Shown here piece by piece: positions 32,378 through 43,446 of a DNA stretch of 64,000 bases (position 1 is its first letter; every line of letters begins with the position of its first letter). The notes below the pieces were generated by a model. It saw nothing but the letters and a program-made list of their open reading frames with translations. It ran no database searches and was not told where the DNA came from. Source of the stretch: Microcyclospora pomicola (taxonomy: Eukaryota; Ascomycota; Dothideomycetes; Capnodiales); assembly GCA_002786065.1 (NCBI GenBank), contig NHNY01000017.1:124001-188000 (forward strand), read 5' to 3'. The translations under genes were made by a program, and so were the position numbers.

Positions 32378-35308
32378 ATGCCTACTCTGAGTTCGGACTC
32401 ATACACAGCTCGACGGCTGGAACATGCCACTCCTGAACACGTCCATCTCACCAGTCGACGCGCTTTCATCGGTCCCATACCCGAAGGATGGTTGAATAGC
32501 CATCGTAAGCAATGGTACAGACAGTACATCACCTCCGGCAGCCGTCGCGCGCCCACGTTCACAGCAGCACATCCCATTGCTTCAGATAATGGCGCAGAAG
32601 CAACGAACACAATCCCCACGATCAGTGTCAATGGGGATAATCGCGACCATGACATTGAAGCACCTCCACGTCCCTCTAGCCAGAGCGCGGTGGCCGAGTC
32701 GGCAGTCTCAAACACGGCAACCAGCGTTACGAGTCTGTTACACGACCAGCATCAGGAATCAAGTCCCGCGTCTGACGACGGGGGACTGGTAGAGACTCAG
32801 GCAGTGGCGGCTGAGACACCTGTGCCCAACGATAGCCAAAATGCGAGGGAAACACTACCAAGAAGAGGCACAGCTGGGAGGACGTTGGACAGAGTGACGA
32901 ATAAGGTTCAGTCGCAAAAGGTACGGTTCAGCGATGCGACCAAATATCAGCTTCGTGCAAAGGCTCAACGACTTGCGGTAAGGGGAGGTTTCCACAGCAA
33001 GATCAAGGATGGTGCTGTGATGAAGATGGATCGAATGCTGGTTCGCATCGACGTTACCCAGCAGAGTATTGGAGCCGATTTCGATGAGAGGCTCGCGCAA
33101 GCTGTAGAGACCAAAAGCATGGACAAGTGGCGAGAGTATATAGTGGTTTGCCGACGACACTCCGACGAGGATGCTGAATCAGTACTCCAGCTATATAAGA
33201 CCAGAGTCATCACGACCTCGCCCGAAGATTATGGCAAAGTTAAGCGGAATGCTAAAGTCAACATCCCGCTCAGTCCGAAAAGAGCGAGAGTCAATTTGTA
33301 TTCTAGTCTGGACAAGACATTGTGTATCTGGGTCCTTGATCACTCCCGAACGACGATCTATTACCTGCGACCGCAATCGGGAGCCACGTCGGTTGAGTGG
33401 TACACATTCTTGCGCACAACACTTGGGTGGAAGCGGGCGCAGACACTGCAAGTCAACGTGCCTGATCTTAGTGTGACATTGCGCCTTGATGACCCTTTCA
33501 AAGAGATACAGGCATCGCAACTATTGTCTGCCGCCGCCCAGGGGGATGAGAGTGCGATGGCTCAGGTGCTGGACGATGAGAAAGGAGCTGCTGGAGCGAT
33601 TGTTGCGCGATGTATCGACATGCTCCAAGGCTCGCCAGAATGGTCGGATGTTCTCAAGGCTTGGGCGCGAGACGATCGGATCGGTCTGGCTTGGAAACGG
33701 TATGATCGGCTGGAATGGGTCCATGGTGCCGTCGAGCAGAAGATGTTTGGCACGATTGCTATGGCGAGGACTCACGACCTTCAATTACGGCCCAAAGATC
33801 ACTACCCACTCAAAACGACCACTCGCAAAGGACAAAACATCGAAGAGCCTTCGCCCATCGAAGGGTTCCTGATTCGTCTCACATCCAAGAAAGGGCAGGA
33901 GTTGAAGCTCAAGAAGATGAGGTTCAAGCGTCTGTACTTCACTACGCAAGATCAATACTTGATCTTCTTACGCCCAGCCAATGCCACGCCGCCACCGCCA
34001 CCAAGGCTGACAGTCAAGTCAAACGGCAATGTACCGACTACCAAGGAGCTGACGGACAAGGTGCCACTGACCTTCGATGTTGACCCATACCCGCTCTTGG
34101 GCAATACTATTGAGTGGTTGGGCCCAGATGCTATTGCGAGCCTGTCCGAACAACAGGCTCGTGATAAGGAAGCTGCAGCAGAGTCCGAGCGAAACGCTGC
34201 GATGCTACTGTCAGGTGATGGGTTCATCGACTTGTGCAACGTGAAGCACGTGCGTAAGATGCACAAAGGCGCTTCGCCCGTGGACGAGTTCATTGATCAC
34301 GGTCCAGATGTTGACTTCGACTATGGTCACGACCACGACCAAGCCGCAGACGACGCATTCCAGGATGATGGGACGACCACCGAAGTCGATGCAGATCGGA
34401 CTTTTGAGCTCGTCATGAGCAATGGTCTCGTCATCAGGCTACAAGCATATGACAAAGCTGCACGCAAAGAATGGATGATCCGCCTGCGTCAACTGGCTAA
34501 GTACTGGCGACATCGCGCACGATCAGATATGGACCTTTATAAATCGACCCGTGAGCAGAACTTGAGGACGCTCCAGATCGACGAGCGCGCCGAAGCGAAC
34601 ATTGGTTCTTTTGCTTACAAGTGGGAAGTCGGACAATCCTATGCCAGTCCATTACTGTACAACATGTGCGGCATAGCAAAGTGTCGCACGATCCATCTGT
34701 CCGGCGTGCTTTTCTGCAAACCGCGACGGCATACTACGTTCTCACGCTGTCGTGTCATACTGTCCAACGGCCACCTGCTCATCTACCAGGACACGCTGCG
34801 TTCAAGCTCCGGCAGGAAATTGTTGCATATCCATCACGAACGCATCGCGTCGATCAGCCTTTCCGGCTGCTATCTCTACTCCGGTCTACTTACGGAGAAC
34901 GACTTGCTCTATCAAAACCGCACCTTCGACTCCAACACACCAGGCCACCACGCGCTGCCGAGGATGTACATCGAAGACAACTGGACCTCGACGGACGAGG
35001 ACGCCATGACGACATTTACTATCTGGCACGCCAAGAGTAAATCATGGTTCCGTAGCAGTCAGTTCGTCGACGATGCGCGACGCCAGCAAGACGATCAAGA
35101 TCGTAGCGGCGGGGCGAAGCGAAAGATGAAGTTGACGAGAGTGAGCCAGTTGGGTGCCACGGGACGGAGCGTGGTCTTCAAGGCTCGCAGTCGTGCTGAG
35201 AGGGATCATTGGGTCATGGCTATTCAGGTCGAGATCGAGAGACTCGCCGCTACGGAGCAGGAGGAGAAAGGAGATGATGTCCGAATCGTTGGTGAAGAGA
35301 CTGGTTGA
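32378..35308 (+). CDS. SPO71: SPO71-like protein with two PH domains
   Basis: Single exon, 976 residues. The N-terminal motif HLTSRRAFIGPIPEGWL is characteristic of the Spo71/Mug56 family. A central region of about 200-490 is helical and basic. The first PH domain starts at about 492 (IEGFLIRLTSKKGQELKLKK) and is split by a long insert, ending near 715 (AYDKAARKEWMIRLRQLAKY). The second begins near 767 (HLSGVLFCKPRRHTTFSRCR) and ends near 960 (AERDHWVMAIQVEIERL). In budding yeast, Spo71 is needed for growth of the prospore membrane and binds Vps13; the fission yeast relative acts at meiosis. In moulds the job may be related membrane transport during sporulation. It lies about 2.5 kb from a phospholipase D gene. 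Confidence 0.82.
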   Translation: MPTLSSDSYTARRLEHATPEHVHLTSRRAFIGPIPEGWLNSHRKQWYRQYITSGSRRAPTFTAAHPIASDNGAEATNTIPTISVNGDNRDHDIEAPPRPSSQSAVAESAVSNTATSVTSLLHDQHQESSPASDDGGLVETQAVAAETPVPNDSQNARETLPRRGTAGRTLDRVTNKVQSQKVRFSDATKYQLRAKAQRLAVRGGFHSKIKDGAVMKMDRMLVRIDVTQQSIGADFDERLAQAVETKSMDKWREYIVVCRRHSDEDAESVLQLYKTRVITTSPEDYGKVKRNAKVNIPLSPKRARVNLYSSLDKTLCIWVLDHSRTTIYYLRPQSGATSVEWYTFLRTTLGWKRAQTLQVNVPDLSVTLRLDDPFKEIQASQLLSAAAQGDESAMAQVLDDEKGAAGAIVARCIDMLQGSPEWSDVLKAWARDDRIGLAWKRYDRLEWVHGAVEQKMFGTIAMARTHDLQLRPKDHYPLKTTTRKGQNIEEPSPIEGFLIRLTSKKGQELKLKKMRFKRLYFTTQDQYLIFLRPANATPPPPPRLTVKSNGNVPTTKELTDKVPLTFDVDPYPLLGNTIEWLGPDAIASLSEQQARDKEAAAESERNAAMLLSGDGFIDLCNVKHVRKMHKGASPVDEFIDHGPDVDFDYGHDHDQAADDAFQDDGTTTEVDADRTFELVMSNGLVIRLQAYDKAARKEWMIRLRQLAKYWRHRARSDMDLYKSTREQNLRTLQIDERAEANIGSFAYKWEVGQSYASPLLYNMCGIAKCRTIHLSGVLFCKPRRHTTFSRCRVILSNGHLLIYQDTLRSSSGRKLLHIHHERIASISLSGCYLYSGLLTENDLLYQNRTFDSNTPGHHALPRMYIEDNWTSTDEDAMTTFTIWHAKSKSWFRSSQFVDDARRQQDDQDRSGGAKRKMKLTRVSQLGATGRSVVFKARSRAERDHWVMAIQVEIERLAATEQEEKGDDVRIVGEETG

Positions 35309-35758
35309 GACCGTTAACGTGCATTGCTGGCTGCAGTGTTGTCCTTTACGATCTGCTATTCTTATGTTTCTCTGCATTATGGGAAAGCGACGGAGTTCTG
35401 GGCGTGGAGCAGGGTGGAACGTACGGAATCTCTAAGCAAAGTGCATCAATGGGCGGGCTGTATGTATACGTGTAATGGATAGCACACCACAACACCAATC
35501 AAAGTAGTAATTATGTCCACTGCAGACTTCTTCCAACATTCCGTCTGTTTGACTGTTCACTTCCTTTATGTGGTTCTGTTCTGCCGCAAGCCCACGTGAC
35601 CAGCTACCGTGATGGTGGCCGCGAGAGACATCAAGGTGTGCACACAGTCCTCGACCAAGCATGAAATCCGTCTCGTCTTTGCAAAGTCTTTTGCAACCTC
35701 CAAAGCTTTCCTTACACTTGGTCACTGCACCGGAAAACTTCCATCCAACCTGCCCACA
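35309..35758. other. Intergenic region upstream of RPS29
   Basis: 450 bases; the promoter of a ribosomal protein gene. No element is clear enough to name. Confidence 0.5.
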
Positions 35759-36053
35759 ATGTCGCACGAGACGGTCTTTTACTCGCGTCCTCGCACCTAT
35801 GGCAAGGGCTCACGCGGCTGGTGACCACGATCCATCCTCACCAGTATGATTGGATGTGACAGCTGACAATACTGCGTAGCCGCGTAACCGGCGACAAGAA
35901 GAAGAGCGGAGTCATTCGCAAATATGGTTTGAACATGTCGCGTCAGGCGTTTCGCGAAAAGGCGCAGGACATCGGGTTCACAAAGGTGGGTTCTTGTAGA
36001 CTAGGGTTGCGTTCGTTACATGATGCTGACATGCGTTTGTGCAGTTTCGTTAG
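35759..36053 (+). CDS. RPS29: 40S ribosomal protein S29 (uS14)
   Basis: Three exons (35759-35820, 35880-35985, 36045-36053) give 58 residues; the last exon is just two codons and the stop. The start MSHETVFYSRPRTYGKGSR, the core IRKYGLNMSRQAFREKAQDI and the end GFTKFR match yeast Rps29. The protein sits in the head of the small ribosomal subunit. In most eukaryotes four cysteines (CxxC and CxxC) hold a zinc ion. Here only the first remains; the other three are Thr, Ser and Ala, and a two-residue insertion sits in the loop. It therefore looks like a zinc-free form. The loss is coherent across both pairs, so it is not a random error. The gene ends 7 bases before the SCN1 stop codon. Confidence 0.92.
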
Positions 36054-36060
36054 AAGAGTG

Positions 36061-37343
36061 CTATTTCGCGAGAAACTCGATGTTGCCTGGAGTTGTCTCG
36101 ATGCCTAAAGCGAACCGCTTCCAGTTGTTGCCTAGTTGTCGAATACCATACTCTAGTTCCCAGCCTTTGATCTGGCAAAGTTTCCGGATGGCTGCTTCTA
36201 GATATCCGTCCATGCGTTCACCAGCGGTGTGTAGGTCGCTTTCGACCAATAGCTTGTCGTCGGGTACCGCTTTTACAGCAGCTTCGACTTTGCCGTCGCC
36301 GCTGTCCGACCAAGCGTTGATGGTCGTGCTGAAGCTGAAGAAGATGTCGCAAGGTATAGTCGGGGCCAGATACTGCTTGACGGTCTCGGCTGGGCCAGAG
36401 AACGAGTGTAAGCAGAGACGAGGTGGGAACGGCTTTGCTTCGCTGTTCGTTATTTCATCATTGTCGATAGACTCGGCAGCCACTTTCATAGCGCTGTCAG
36501 CTTTTCTCCGTTCTCGCTTGCTTGTGTTTTGCCGCTCGTGCCCTTTCCACGTTGCCGCAATGGTATCGTAGACAAGGCCATGTGCAGCGACGCCATGACA
36601 TGATAGCGCCCTCTGCATCTCTCCGGCTAATCTAAGCTGTGCGGTCAAGACTTTGCGCTGGTGATCGATGCTGACGCGATATGGACTAAGCCTGCGGCCC
36701 TCGCGTCCTCCTGGAGTGAGAGCATCATTCCGCTGATCAGCTTCATCAGGTAACCAGGCCTCGGGAATCCTGAAAGATCGATCCAGCCCAACTTCTCCTA
36801 TTAGTGCCAACGGATATCGACGGAGGTAGTCTTTTGTCTGCTGGATGAAATGACCAAATGGGTGCGGATCGGGCAGGGACGAGAGGAAGTCTTGGTCTTC
36901 AGATCTTGGCGTCAGAACGCTCTGATAGTGCACTATCTTCTGCTCCCTCGACAGCTCAGTCGTGCCGGCATAGTCTCTCTCGTCAAACATTTGATGCGAG
37001 AACCACGGGTGCCAGCCAAATGCCGGTATAATCTTGTGGAAATCGCTGATGTCGGAATGAGTGATAATCGTTGAATGGTGACAAAAGAGCTGGTACCTTT
37101 TGGCTACACCTACCTCCAGTCATCCTTGCGTTTAAGGATGTCGTCTATCAAGAAGCCGTGCTCATCGGCGGTCTTGGCTACAAGCTCTTGATCTTGAGCA
37201 CGAGTTGACATCACAGTCAGGACGTTGGCATGCATCGACGGGATCGAGCGTAGACTGTCTACTGTGTCCGTCGGGTGGCAGTGGGCATCGAACACACCCA
37301 GATGCCATGGGAACTCAGCCTCCCCAGCGTCGACTTGCGGCAT
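36061..37343 (-). CDS. SCN1: TatD-family metal-dependent hydrolase, SCN1-like (Cut9-interacting)
   Basis: Two exons on the minus strand (37343-37114, 37045-36061) give 404 residues. The metal-binding start FDAHCHPTD, the block [14 protein letters not shown] and [20 protein letters not shown] and [15 protein letters not shown] follow the TatD amidohydrolase order. The central stretch near 150-250 has inserts typical of fungal Scn1-like proteins. Family members are exo- or endonucleases or hydrolases; Scn1 of fission yeast binds the APC/C subunit Cut9, but its reaction is not defined. The splice keeps the frame only at the donor GTAGGT and acceptor CATCAG. It is divergent from the phospholipase D gene by 495 bases. 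Confidence 0.85.
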
Positions 37344-37838
37344 GATGGCATGTAGATGGAGTCAAGATGCAGGAGTTATTATCTGAATCGAGACATGTCT
37401 GGCATATCCGCATGATCCGCAAAGTGAAAGAATATTCCGAGGGTGCGTGCCTCAGGAAGAAGATCTTCCTGCACAAGGGATTGTTTTCTACATAACTGAC
37501 TGGTCACGTGCGCTCTACATCACGTGTTCCATCTGATCAGAGATCATTCTCACAAAAGTGCGGATCATTTAAGCTCAACACGTGCGAGTTCTGTTCCTGT
37601 GTGGCCCCGCATGATGTCATCGAGCTGGACAGCAGAGATCACAATGTCCGGAATAGACCTGGTCCAAGCATCCAAGAACGACGTCCGCGGCCCCTCTTGC
37701 GAGCTATATACAAGTATATGTCCCAGATAACGCACCCTCCATATCCTGTAGTTTCTGTTCGTGACGATCGCGCATCCAGCCAGCGCCCCGCTCGCAGATT
37801 CTTCAGACGCGCCGAGACACCCCACCTTGCGCGCAAGG
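37344..37838. other. Bidirectional promoter region between SCN1 and PLD
   Basis: 495 bases between divergent starts. Nothing else is recognisable. Confidence 0.5.
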
Positions 37839-40800
37839 ATGGTGAACACGACCTCACATGTTGGCGATGCGCAAGCCCAACAGGATATCGCCGCAAAGGA
37901 GAGCCACCACTCTGGTTTTATGGACAAGTTTAGCAAGCTTCGTGTGAAGGCCACCCACTTGAAGCATCAGGTGGGAAAGTTCCAGAATCTGGTCAACTGT
38001 AAGGACCAGCGAGACGACAGCAAACGACAGCCTGGCTGACATCAAGCAAGCGAACCATCGTCACGACGAAGCGCACGAGCAAGCGACCGATGCGAAGCGA
38101 ACCAAGATCGCCGAAGGCCATAGATTCCAGAGTTTTGCTCCCGAACGCGACGGGAACAAGATCAAGTGGTACATCGATGGCCGTGATTACTTCCATGCTG
38201 TTTCGGTCGCGCTGGAACGTGCTAAAGAGTTCATTCTAATTGAAGATTGGTGGTTATCGCCGGAGTTGTTCTTACGACGACCGCCCCACTTCAACCAGGA
38301 ATGGCGGTTGGATCGCGTTCTAAAGCGCGCAGCTGAGCGGGGCGTCAAGATCTACGTCGTGGTCTACAAGGAAGTCGAGGCGGCGGTCAGCTGCAACTCA
38401 CAACACACCAAACATGCTTTGGAGGCTTTGTGTCCAAAGGGAACTCCTGGGTACAAGAACATCGTCGTCATGCGCCATCCGGACCACAATGTGTTCGAAA
38501 ACGGCGCCGACATGAGCTTCTACTGGGCTCATCACGAGAAGTTCATCGTGATTGATCTGGACTTGGCCTTCATCGGCGGCCTCGACCTGTGTTTCGGGAG
38601 GTGGGACTCGATTCAACATCCCTTGGCCGACGCTCATCCCGCAGGTGTGCAGCACGAGATCTTTCCCGGTCAGGACTTCAACAACAACCGTATCATGGAT
38701 TTCAAGTCAGTGAACGATTGGAAGAGCAACGAGCTATCCAAAGCCGAGTATGGGCGTATGCCTTGGCATGACATATCGATGGGTGTCATCGGTCCGTGCG
38801 TGTACGATATCACGGAGCATTTCATCCTTCGCTGGAATTTCTGCAAACGTGACAAGTACAAGCGTGACGATCGCTACGACTGGCTCACGCTAACGGGACG
38901 AACTGGAGAAGACGAGGATTTGGTTGGTGTACAGCGGCCAAAACATCCTGTCGGCGATTACGTTCATATTCCGTTCACGTCTCTCGAGAATAAAACAGGG
39001 AATCCGCTGCAGAACGCTCATCTTACACGCGATGGAGGAAACGGCGAGGACGAGTTCCATGACGCGCAGGAAGATTTGGACGAACACGGATACACTCACG
39101 ATCAGCACCGCCGGGGACATGGTGCCGAGAAATTTATCAAAGAGCATGGCATCCATATGCAACATCCGCACCACGAGGACCCCGAAAATCCTGATGACCA
39201 ACCTACCAAGCAAGAGAATGCCAAGGTGACAGGCAACAATCCAAAGAAAGAGGGTACGGTCTCCGCTTCTGGTGGCGTTGCTGAGAAACACAAAGCTTAT
39301 TCCTCGACGGCGGTGGAGTCCAGCACGCACGGCGGGCAGGGCACCGTTCATGCACAGCTTGTGCGAAGTTCTGCAGATTGGTCGAGTGGTATTCTCGCCG
39401 AACAAAGCATTCAGACTGCCTACTGTCAAGTCATCCGGGACGCCAAGCACTTTGTCTATATTGAAAATCAGTTCTTCATCACTGCCACAGGTGACAAGCA
39501 GTCGCCTGTACACAATCTGATAGGCGCCGCCATCGTCGACGCATGCCTTGCCGCCGCGAAGGAGCAACGCAAGTTCCGCGTCATCATCATGATCCCGAGC
39601 ATCCCAGGATTTGCGGGTGACCTACGCTCAGATCCAGCCACGGGCACTCGAGCCATCATGGACTACCAGTATAAATCCATCTGTCGTGGCGAGGAATCCA
39701 TCTTTGGCAAGATCAAAGCTGCCGGAGTAGATCCGAACCAGTACATCTTCTGCTTTAATCTTCGCGCATACGACCGTCTGAACCTTACTCCAGAACTGAA
39801 GAAGAAGGAAAAGGAGACTGGGATGTCGTATCAAGATCTCCAGCGTGCGCAAGCTGAGGAGGTCATGGCTGAGGGTGTACATGGTGCTCCGGGAGAGGGC
39901 AATGCTGCGCATCCCTCGGCAGACAACCGTCCTGAGCTGGACTCGAAGGCCGACGATGTCAAGCAAGCATTCAACCAGAGTAACTCAGAAGCTGGCACAG
40001 TAAGAGGGAGTCATGCTCCCGAAACACGTTCCGAAGATACGATCGCCAAAGACGCCATGTTGGACCAGAAGAAGCCTTCTGAGGAGGAATGGGCGGGCAG
40101 AGCACCTCACAAGGATGACAAAGAACTTCGCGAACAGGAGAAGGAGAATTTTGTCCAGGAAGAGCTGTACATTCATGCAAAGGTAAGAGCGAAAGTCTTC
40201 ATACGTGGTCGGAAGCACTACTGACCTCTTATTGCAGCTGTTGATCGTGGATGATCGTATCGTTATCTGCGGATCTAGCAACATCAACGACCGCTCGCAA
40301 CTTGGCTTCCATGATAGCGAGCTCTCGATCGTGATGGAAGACACGCTTGCTCTACCTTCGAAGATGAACGGCCAAGACTTCCAGGCGGGCCATCATGCCG
40401 CAACACTTCGTCGGATGCTTTGGCGTGAGCATTTGGGTCTACTTCCTCCACAAAGCATGGCCGCCGACGACGATGTCAATGCATTGCCACCTGGTGATGG
40501 CGACAGCAAGTGGAATGAAGGCGATGAACACGATGCATTCGTGGCCGATCCACTTTCTGACGAGCTTTGGGAGATGTGGACGACTCGTGCGACTGTCAAC
40601 ACCGACATCTTCCGCCATATCTTCCATGCCGATCCCGACAACCACATCAAGACATTTGAGGACTACGATAAGTTCATGCCGAAGCACCTCAAGCAAGGTC
40701 ATATCTTTGATCCATACCAGCCTGTGGAGATTCTACGAAAAGAGCTGGACAAGATCAAGGGACACCTGGTATGGATGCCGCTTGACTTCTTGTGTGACGC

Positions 40801-40858
40801 GCCAATGGCGGAGAAGGGACTGCAGGTGAACCAATTTACGGAGTCGGTGTATACGTGA
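37839..40858 (+). CDS. Phospholipase D with two HKD motifs
   Basis: Three exons (37839-37998, 38051-40182, 40238-40858) give 970 residues. The first intron (52 nt, CTGAC branch site) joins LVN to SNHRHDEAHEQ. Both catalytic HxKx4D motifs are present: His215 in HHEKFIVID and His762 in HAKLLIVDD. The second motif is split by the second intron right after its Lys. The second is followed by SSNINDRSQLG, a family block. The enzyme cleaves phosphatidylcholine to phosphatidic acid and choline. It lacks the long N-terminal PX and PH domains of yeast Spo14, so it is a short fungal PLD type. Between the motifs lies a poorly conserved His- and Glu/Asp-rich insert near 397-437. Regulation by signalling lipids or calcium is possible but not shown. 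Confidence 0.92.
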
Positions 40859-42441
40859 TAGAGGCAAGGCAGGACTTGCTACAGTATGCATACTATGATG
40901 TGAGCTCGGAACTTGGCATTGAACCTCGCAGCGTCGAAGCATGTAAGAAGATTTCTTCCCCGGCCTTCTCCGCACGACTCCGCGTATTGCTGCATTTCCC
41001 CGCGGTAAATCATCTTGCCCCCACCGAGTGTTTCACTTTGACGTGCATTATTGTGGGATCGTGCATTTGACATGTCGATCACATGTGCAGAGCCGAGAGC
41101 ATACTGCATAAAAGGTGCAAAGTCCCGAGGGATCTCGCTGATCACTGATCTGCATTGCCCGAATCAGATCGATCCTCTTCTCACTTATCACCACGGAGTA
41201 ATGGCCTGATTTCTCAGACGATGCTCTGCTCTTGTTCTTAGTCACTCCAATGGCCAAATGGACGAGTCGACTTGTCTGGAAAACACGGCAAGCAGTCTTG
41301 TAGCTGTCTGAAGGGTAGTTCAATCCGCCATTGACGTACGAGGCGGTGGCGTCGTGAAAGGACCCTCTGCAGACTTCTCACGCCAAAGAATGACAGTCGG
41401 TGATCGACAGTTCTTGCGGAAGACCCTGGCCGACTGGCACGCCATGACATACCTAGGCACGCAGGGACCAGCGTAGTTAAGCGAACGATTTCTGTCCAGC
41501 TTGCTCTGTCGGGTTCAAATGGCGCTGCGGTGCTCAGGCGCCCGAGGACGGCCAGGAACGTCCCACCACCACTCGACTGCACCAGGATGCACGACGGTTT
41601 TATGTATGGGGAGAGGTGGGGGATCGACGCTGGGGAATATCTGGAGATCAGACTTCAGGCCGCGAGATATCGACCAGGATCCCCTCATACTGCTAGCTGG
41701 CGTAATGCCCCGGGCTCGTTCATCTACAGCAAGCGTTGTAAGTTATGTTCGTCACAGCACTCGGCGTTTTCGATCGAAACTGCTGGATGCTGGTGAGGAT
41801 GACCAGGTTCTGAACAACGGCCATCAACATCTGAGACCCGTCCTTGGCGTAACAAGAGTGGTTCGCTCGCATACCATCAGCGAGGTGGATACCCAGTCAT
41901 CGGCGCCACCTCTTCCATGGCTCACGGAGCAGCAACGGCTTGGTATGGGACTGTCAAACGACCGGAGCAGGATTTAGGGCTGTAGCCGACGGTAGAGCGT
42001 CGATCATCGCAGGACCCGCTGCAACGCTGATTCGCTCGGCCGTTTGACGTGCTCCTTCGACTATCAGCAGTAGCGCACCTCATCCCCAGAAATTTCGACG
42101 ACCTCCGCAGTGATTCTACTCCGCTTAGTGTTGCCATGCTCGTTCAGCTCGTGATCGCACGGTGATGGTCACATCGTCGAGCTGCTCTAGCAGCTGTCCG
42201 CGTCGATTCGAATGCGGAGACATGCCAGCTAGGACGACGCTGGCGTCTTGGACCTGTGGCACGCACGGTAGGTTGGAAGATCTTTCAGCACAGTCAATCT
42301 TTATAGGAAGTTCTTTCCCTTATCTCTTCTCGATTCAAATACGTTTGCGTGGTCATCTGCTTGGGTTCTGCCTTCTCGTGCGGTTCCTGGTTACCTACAA
42401 TATCCATATCATTCGCAGCTCGCAGAACGAACACAACAGCC
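40859..42441. other. Intergenic region downstream of PLD
   Basis: 1.6 kb. A 158-codon plus-strand ORF (41501-41977) has composition unlike the neighbouring genes and no recognisable motif. No other feature was seen. Confidence 0.5.
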
Positions 42442-43446
42442 ATGTTATCATCCTGGCTCTCACGGACAGCCCTCGCGGTCGTTGCACTCGCGAGCAACTT
42501 TTGCGTGGTGGATGGATACGAGGGTAGCACCACAAGAACGGTCTCGATATCATGTACAGATTGTGGACGAGGTCCATTCAAGCCGTCCCGCCCCGACGGT
42601 GACTTCAGCCTACACTTCACAATCGCGGAAGACCTGAGAAGATTACAACTGGGGTTCAGAACCATTTACCCTCTCGATGCATCGGAGGAAGTGGCTTCTT
42701 TACACGTCCCACAACTCGTCTCGTCTTCATCAAGATCAATCTCAGACACGAGCGACTCCAAACCGGTCCAGGCCTCCGTCTCTCGAATCTGGACTAGAGA
42801 TCCAGAAAGTGATGGCAACGACCCCGAGACCATCGTTCTCAAGTACCATATCGACAGCAGTGAGGTGCAATGCCTCGCTTCAGAAGACATCGCCATCACA
42901 CTCTCGCGGAGCCATGTCGGCACCCTCCGCATTGTCGATGTCTCATTCATCACCGACGAGCAGACCGAGCTCGTCGAGTCGACCTTCATCGACGAGTTCG
43001 ACAGTCGCTCCGCCATCGCGCATCGCACACTCCCTAACCACCGCTCCAAAGTCTGCGCAAGCAAGGCTCCGCTCGACCCCATGACCTGGTTCCCGCCCAT
43101 GCAGAGATACCACATGACCCACGCGGGCCACATACTATACTCGCTGCTCGAAAGCCTCGCGGCCCTCGTCACCAGCATCGCCACCGGCGTCGTGGTCGGC
43201 ATGGTCGTGCTCGCCTTCGCCATGGCCGTCGACCAGATCCTGCGCTCCTCCAGTCGGCACTGGCGGCGTGTCCGCGGCTACCAACCCGTCACGTTGGAGC
43301 TGGACCTCGAGGCCGCCAAGCCGCGCAGTCTGAGCATTTCCGCGAACGGTAAAGTGCAGCACCTCCACCATCAGCATCCACCGATGCCAACGTACCAGGA
43401 AATGTGCCGACGAGCTTCAGAACCGATCTGTCGGTTTCATCCATAA
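42442..43446 (+). CDS. Hypothetical type I membrane protein with signal peptide
   Basis: Single exon, 334 residues. A signal peptide (MLSSWLSRTALAVVALASNF, cleaved near residue 25) leads to a CTDC motif near residues 37-40 and a lumenal or extracellular part of about 200 residues with several Ser/Asp-rich stretches. One long hydrophobic segment at about 230-265 (LAALVTSIATGVVVGMVVLA) is followed by a basic cytosolic tail ending in a His-rich stretch. The pattern of a short CxxC, a beta-rich domain and one C-terminal membrane segment recalls an uncharacterised fungal family (I think of DUF7728), but I am not certain. No function can be given. Codon use near the membrane segment is very GC-rich. 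Confidence 0.65.
   Translation: MLSSWLSRTALAVVALASNFCVVDGYEGSTTRTVSISCTDCGRGPFKPSRPDGDFSLHFTIAEDLRRLQLGFRTIYPLDASEEVASLHVPQLVSSSSRSISDTSDSKPVQASVSRIWTRDPESDGNDPETIVLKYHIDSSEVQCLASEDIAITLSRSHVGTLRIVDVSFITDEQTELVESTFIDEFDSRSAIAHRTLPNHRSKVCASKAPLDPMTWFPPMQRYHMTHAGHILYSLLESLAALVTSIATGVVVGMVVLAFAMAVDQILRSSSRHWRRVRGYQPVTLELDLEAAKPRSLSISANGKVQHLHHQHPPMPTYQEMCRRASEPICRFHP

Noticed and set aside
32131-32715. 194-codon minus-strand frame near the SPO71-like start
   Set aside because: Overlaps the conserved SPO71 N-terminus on the other strand and shows no homology.
41501-41977. 158-codon plus-strand frame
   Set aside because: Composition unlike neighbours and no conserved motif.
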